A stretch of DNA of 64,000 nucleotides. Source: Halorhabdus sp. BNX81. Lineage in GTDB: Archaea > Halobacteriota > Halobacteria > Halobacteriales > Haloarculaceae. The stretch is from NCBI RefSeq assembly GCF_029229925.1, contig NZ_CP107254.1, forward strand, positions 2,480,001-2,544,000. Direction: 5' to 3'. Every line of letters begins with the position of its first letter. The first letter of the stretch is position 1. The position numbers were made by a program, and so were the translations under genes. Below are positions 63,316 to 64,000 of this stretch, one piece after another. The notes under the pieces were generated by a model. That model was not told where the DNA came from. It did no database searches and saw nothing but the letters and a program-made list of their open reading frames with translations.

Positions 63316-64000
63316 GCGCTCTCAAGTCACTGATCGACACAGTAGGTCGCTTCCGTCTCGAGAACCCGGAGCGCGTCGGCGTCGGCGTCGTCCTCGTCGG
63401 TGGGACCGCGGCCGTCCTGACGCTACTCGTCGGGAGTTTCGTCGCCGTCTCGGGCACGCTGCTGGGCGTATTACACGGCCTGGCAGTGTTGTTGCCGCTG
63501 ATCGGGACGGCCATCGTGCTGGTGACGGCCTGGTGGGGGCTGAAAGGAGCAGTGACTGAGGAAACCCGACCCGACCCGCTGGTCGACGGTGAGCCGCCGG
63601 AACGTGGCAGCATTCGGTCGGTTCGAGACGTCTCCGCCGGGAATCCGATCGAGCAGGCGGCGACCGACCGGTATCGCTGTCAACGCGACGAGGCCGAAAC
63701 GGACGTCCGGGGCCGATTGCACGACGGGGCGATCCGGACGCTGGTCGCGAACAACGGCCTCGGACGGGAAGCCGCTCGGGACGCGATCCGGACGGGCGAG
63801 TGGACCGACGACCCTGTCGCGGCCGCGTTTCTCTCGCCGACAGTTTCGCCGCCCCTCGCCGAACGACTCCGCGGCGCGATCGACCCGGGCGCAGCTTACA
63901 CCCGCCGGGTTCGACGCACGCTCGCGGCGATCGAGGCGATCGGCGCGACGACGCCCGGCGAGACGGCGGAGACAGCGTCCGACGCGGATCCCTCCGCCGA
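63312..64000 (+). CDS. DUF7269-like membrane protein (partial, runs off the window)
   Basis: Starts at ATG 63312, overlapping the DUF4129 stop. At least 229 residues are visible. Two hydrophobic helices (VGVGVVLVGGTAAVLTLLVG and LGVLHGLAVLLPLIGTAIVL) are followed by a cytoplasmic Arg/Asp-rich helical part (DVRGRLHDGAIRTLVANNGL). It fits the protein that sits between DUF4129 and DUF58 genes in haloarchaeal clusters. The C-terminus lies beyond position 64000. Confidence 0.75.
   Translation, partial: MSALKSLIDTVGRFRLENPERVGVGVVLVGGTAAVLTLLVGSFVAVSGTLLGVLHGLAVLLPLIGTAIVLVTAWWGLKGAVTEETRPDPLVDGEPPERGSIRSVRDVSAGNPIEQAATDRYRCQRDEAETDVRGRLHDGAIRTLVANNGLGREAARDAIRTGEWTDDPVAAAFLSPTVSPPLAERLRGAIDPGAAYTRRVRRTLAAIEAIGATTPGETAETASDADPSA

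Overview
The window is a stretch of a haloarchaeal chromosome. The supporting signs are high GC, strongly acidic proteins, leaderless genes with TATA-like boxes about 25-30 nt upstream of the start codon, Tat (RR) rather than Sec signals on secreted enzymes, and diagnostic archaeal genes: class I LysS, aRF1, S19e/S24e/S27ae, PDCD5, Taw1, a Kae1-Bud32 fusion, NreA, RfcC, CTP-dependent riboflavin kinase and TrmB. Two adjacent GH11 xylanases point to a polysaccharide-degrading genus, with Halorhabdus a plausible guess; that name is inference.

Layout. 1-3.0 kb holds ilvE (cut by the window edge), ribK, a small membrane protein and taw1. 3.1-4.6 kb is a degraded accessory patch: a MazF-type toxin with a winged-helix partner, a DUF433/DUF5615 pair with a frameshifted toxin, and a scrap of a duplicated alcohol dehydrogenase. 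4.7-20 kb is mainly housekeeping: Zn-dehydrogenase, argS, a MinD-like ATPase, aRF1, protein-only RNase P (HARP family), a three-gene proton-translocating transhydrogenase, dpsA, truA, a PQQ-propeller protein and a HAD phosphatase. 20-37.4 kb carries hisS, a PIN toxin cassette, the S19e-PDCD5 operon, a flippase-like protein, thiL, a sulfatase-like protein, two site-2 proteases, pyrH-lysS, nreA, trmB and hemL. 37.9-39 kb is a second decayed patch with a 308-bp MITE, a DUF234 ATPase remnant and three 15-bp tandem repeats. 39-43.3 kb has a methyltransferase, a cupin, a LOG-like protein, a glutamate-cysteine ligase-like enzyme and a DUF7119-type protein.

43.3-47 kb has tRNA-Lys(UUU) followed by partial copies of its own 3' end (an old integration site), then two tandem Tat-exported GH11 xylanases carrying different accessory modules. 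47-52.6 kb has a BtuF-like protein, a LolA-like protein with a striking nine-residue Trp/Asn repeat, a MacB/LolCDE-type ABC exporter and rfcC. 52.6-57.9 kb has S24e, S27ae, an SDR, kae1-bud32 and a DUF5814-type helicase.

The most unusual structure is at 57.86-60.4 kb. The last 87 bp of the helicase gene recurs at 59.2 kb and again, more diverged, at 60.33 kb. The copies bracket first an AT-rich insert with one Tat-exported orphan gene and then a HepT/MntA toxin-antitoxin pair. This looks like serial integration at the 3' end of a protein-coding gene. The window ends in an HtpX-like protease, DUF4129 and DUF7269 cluster that runs off the right edge.
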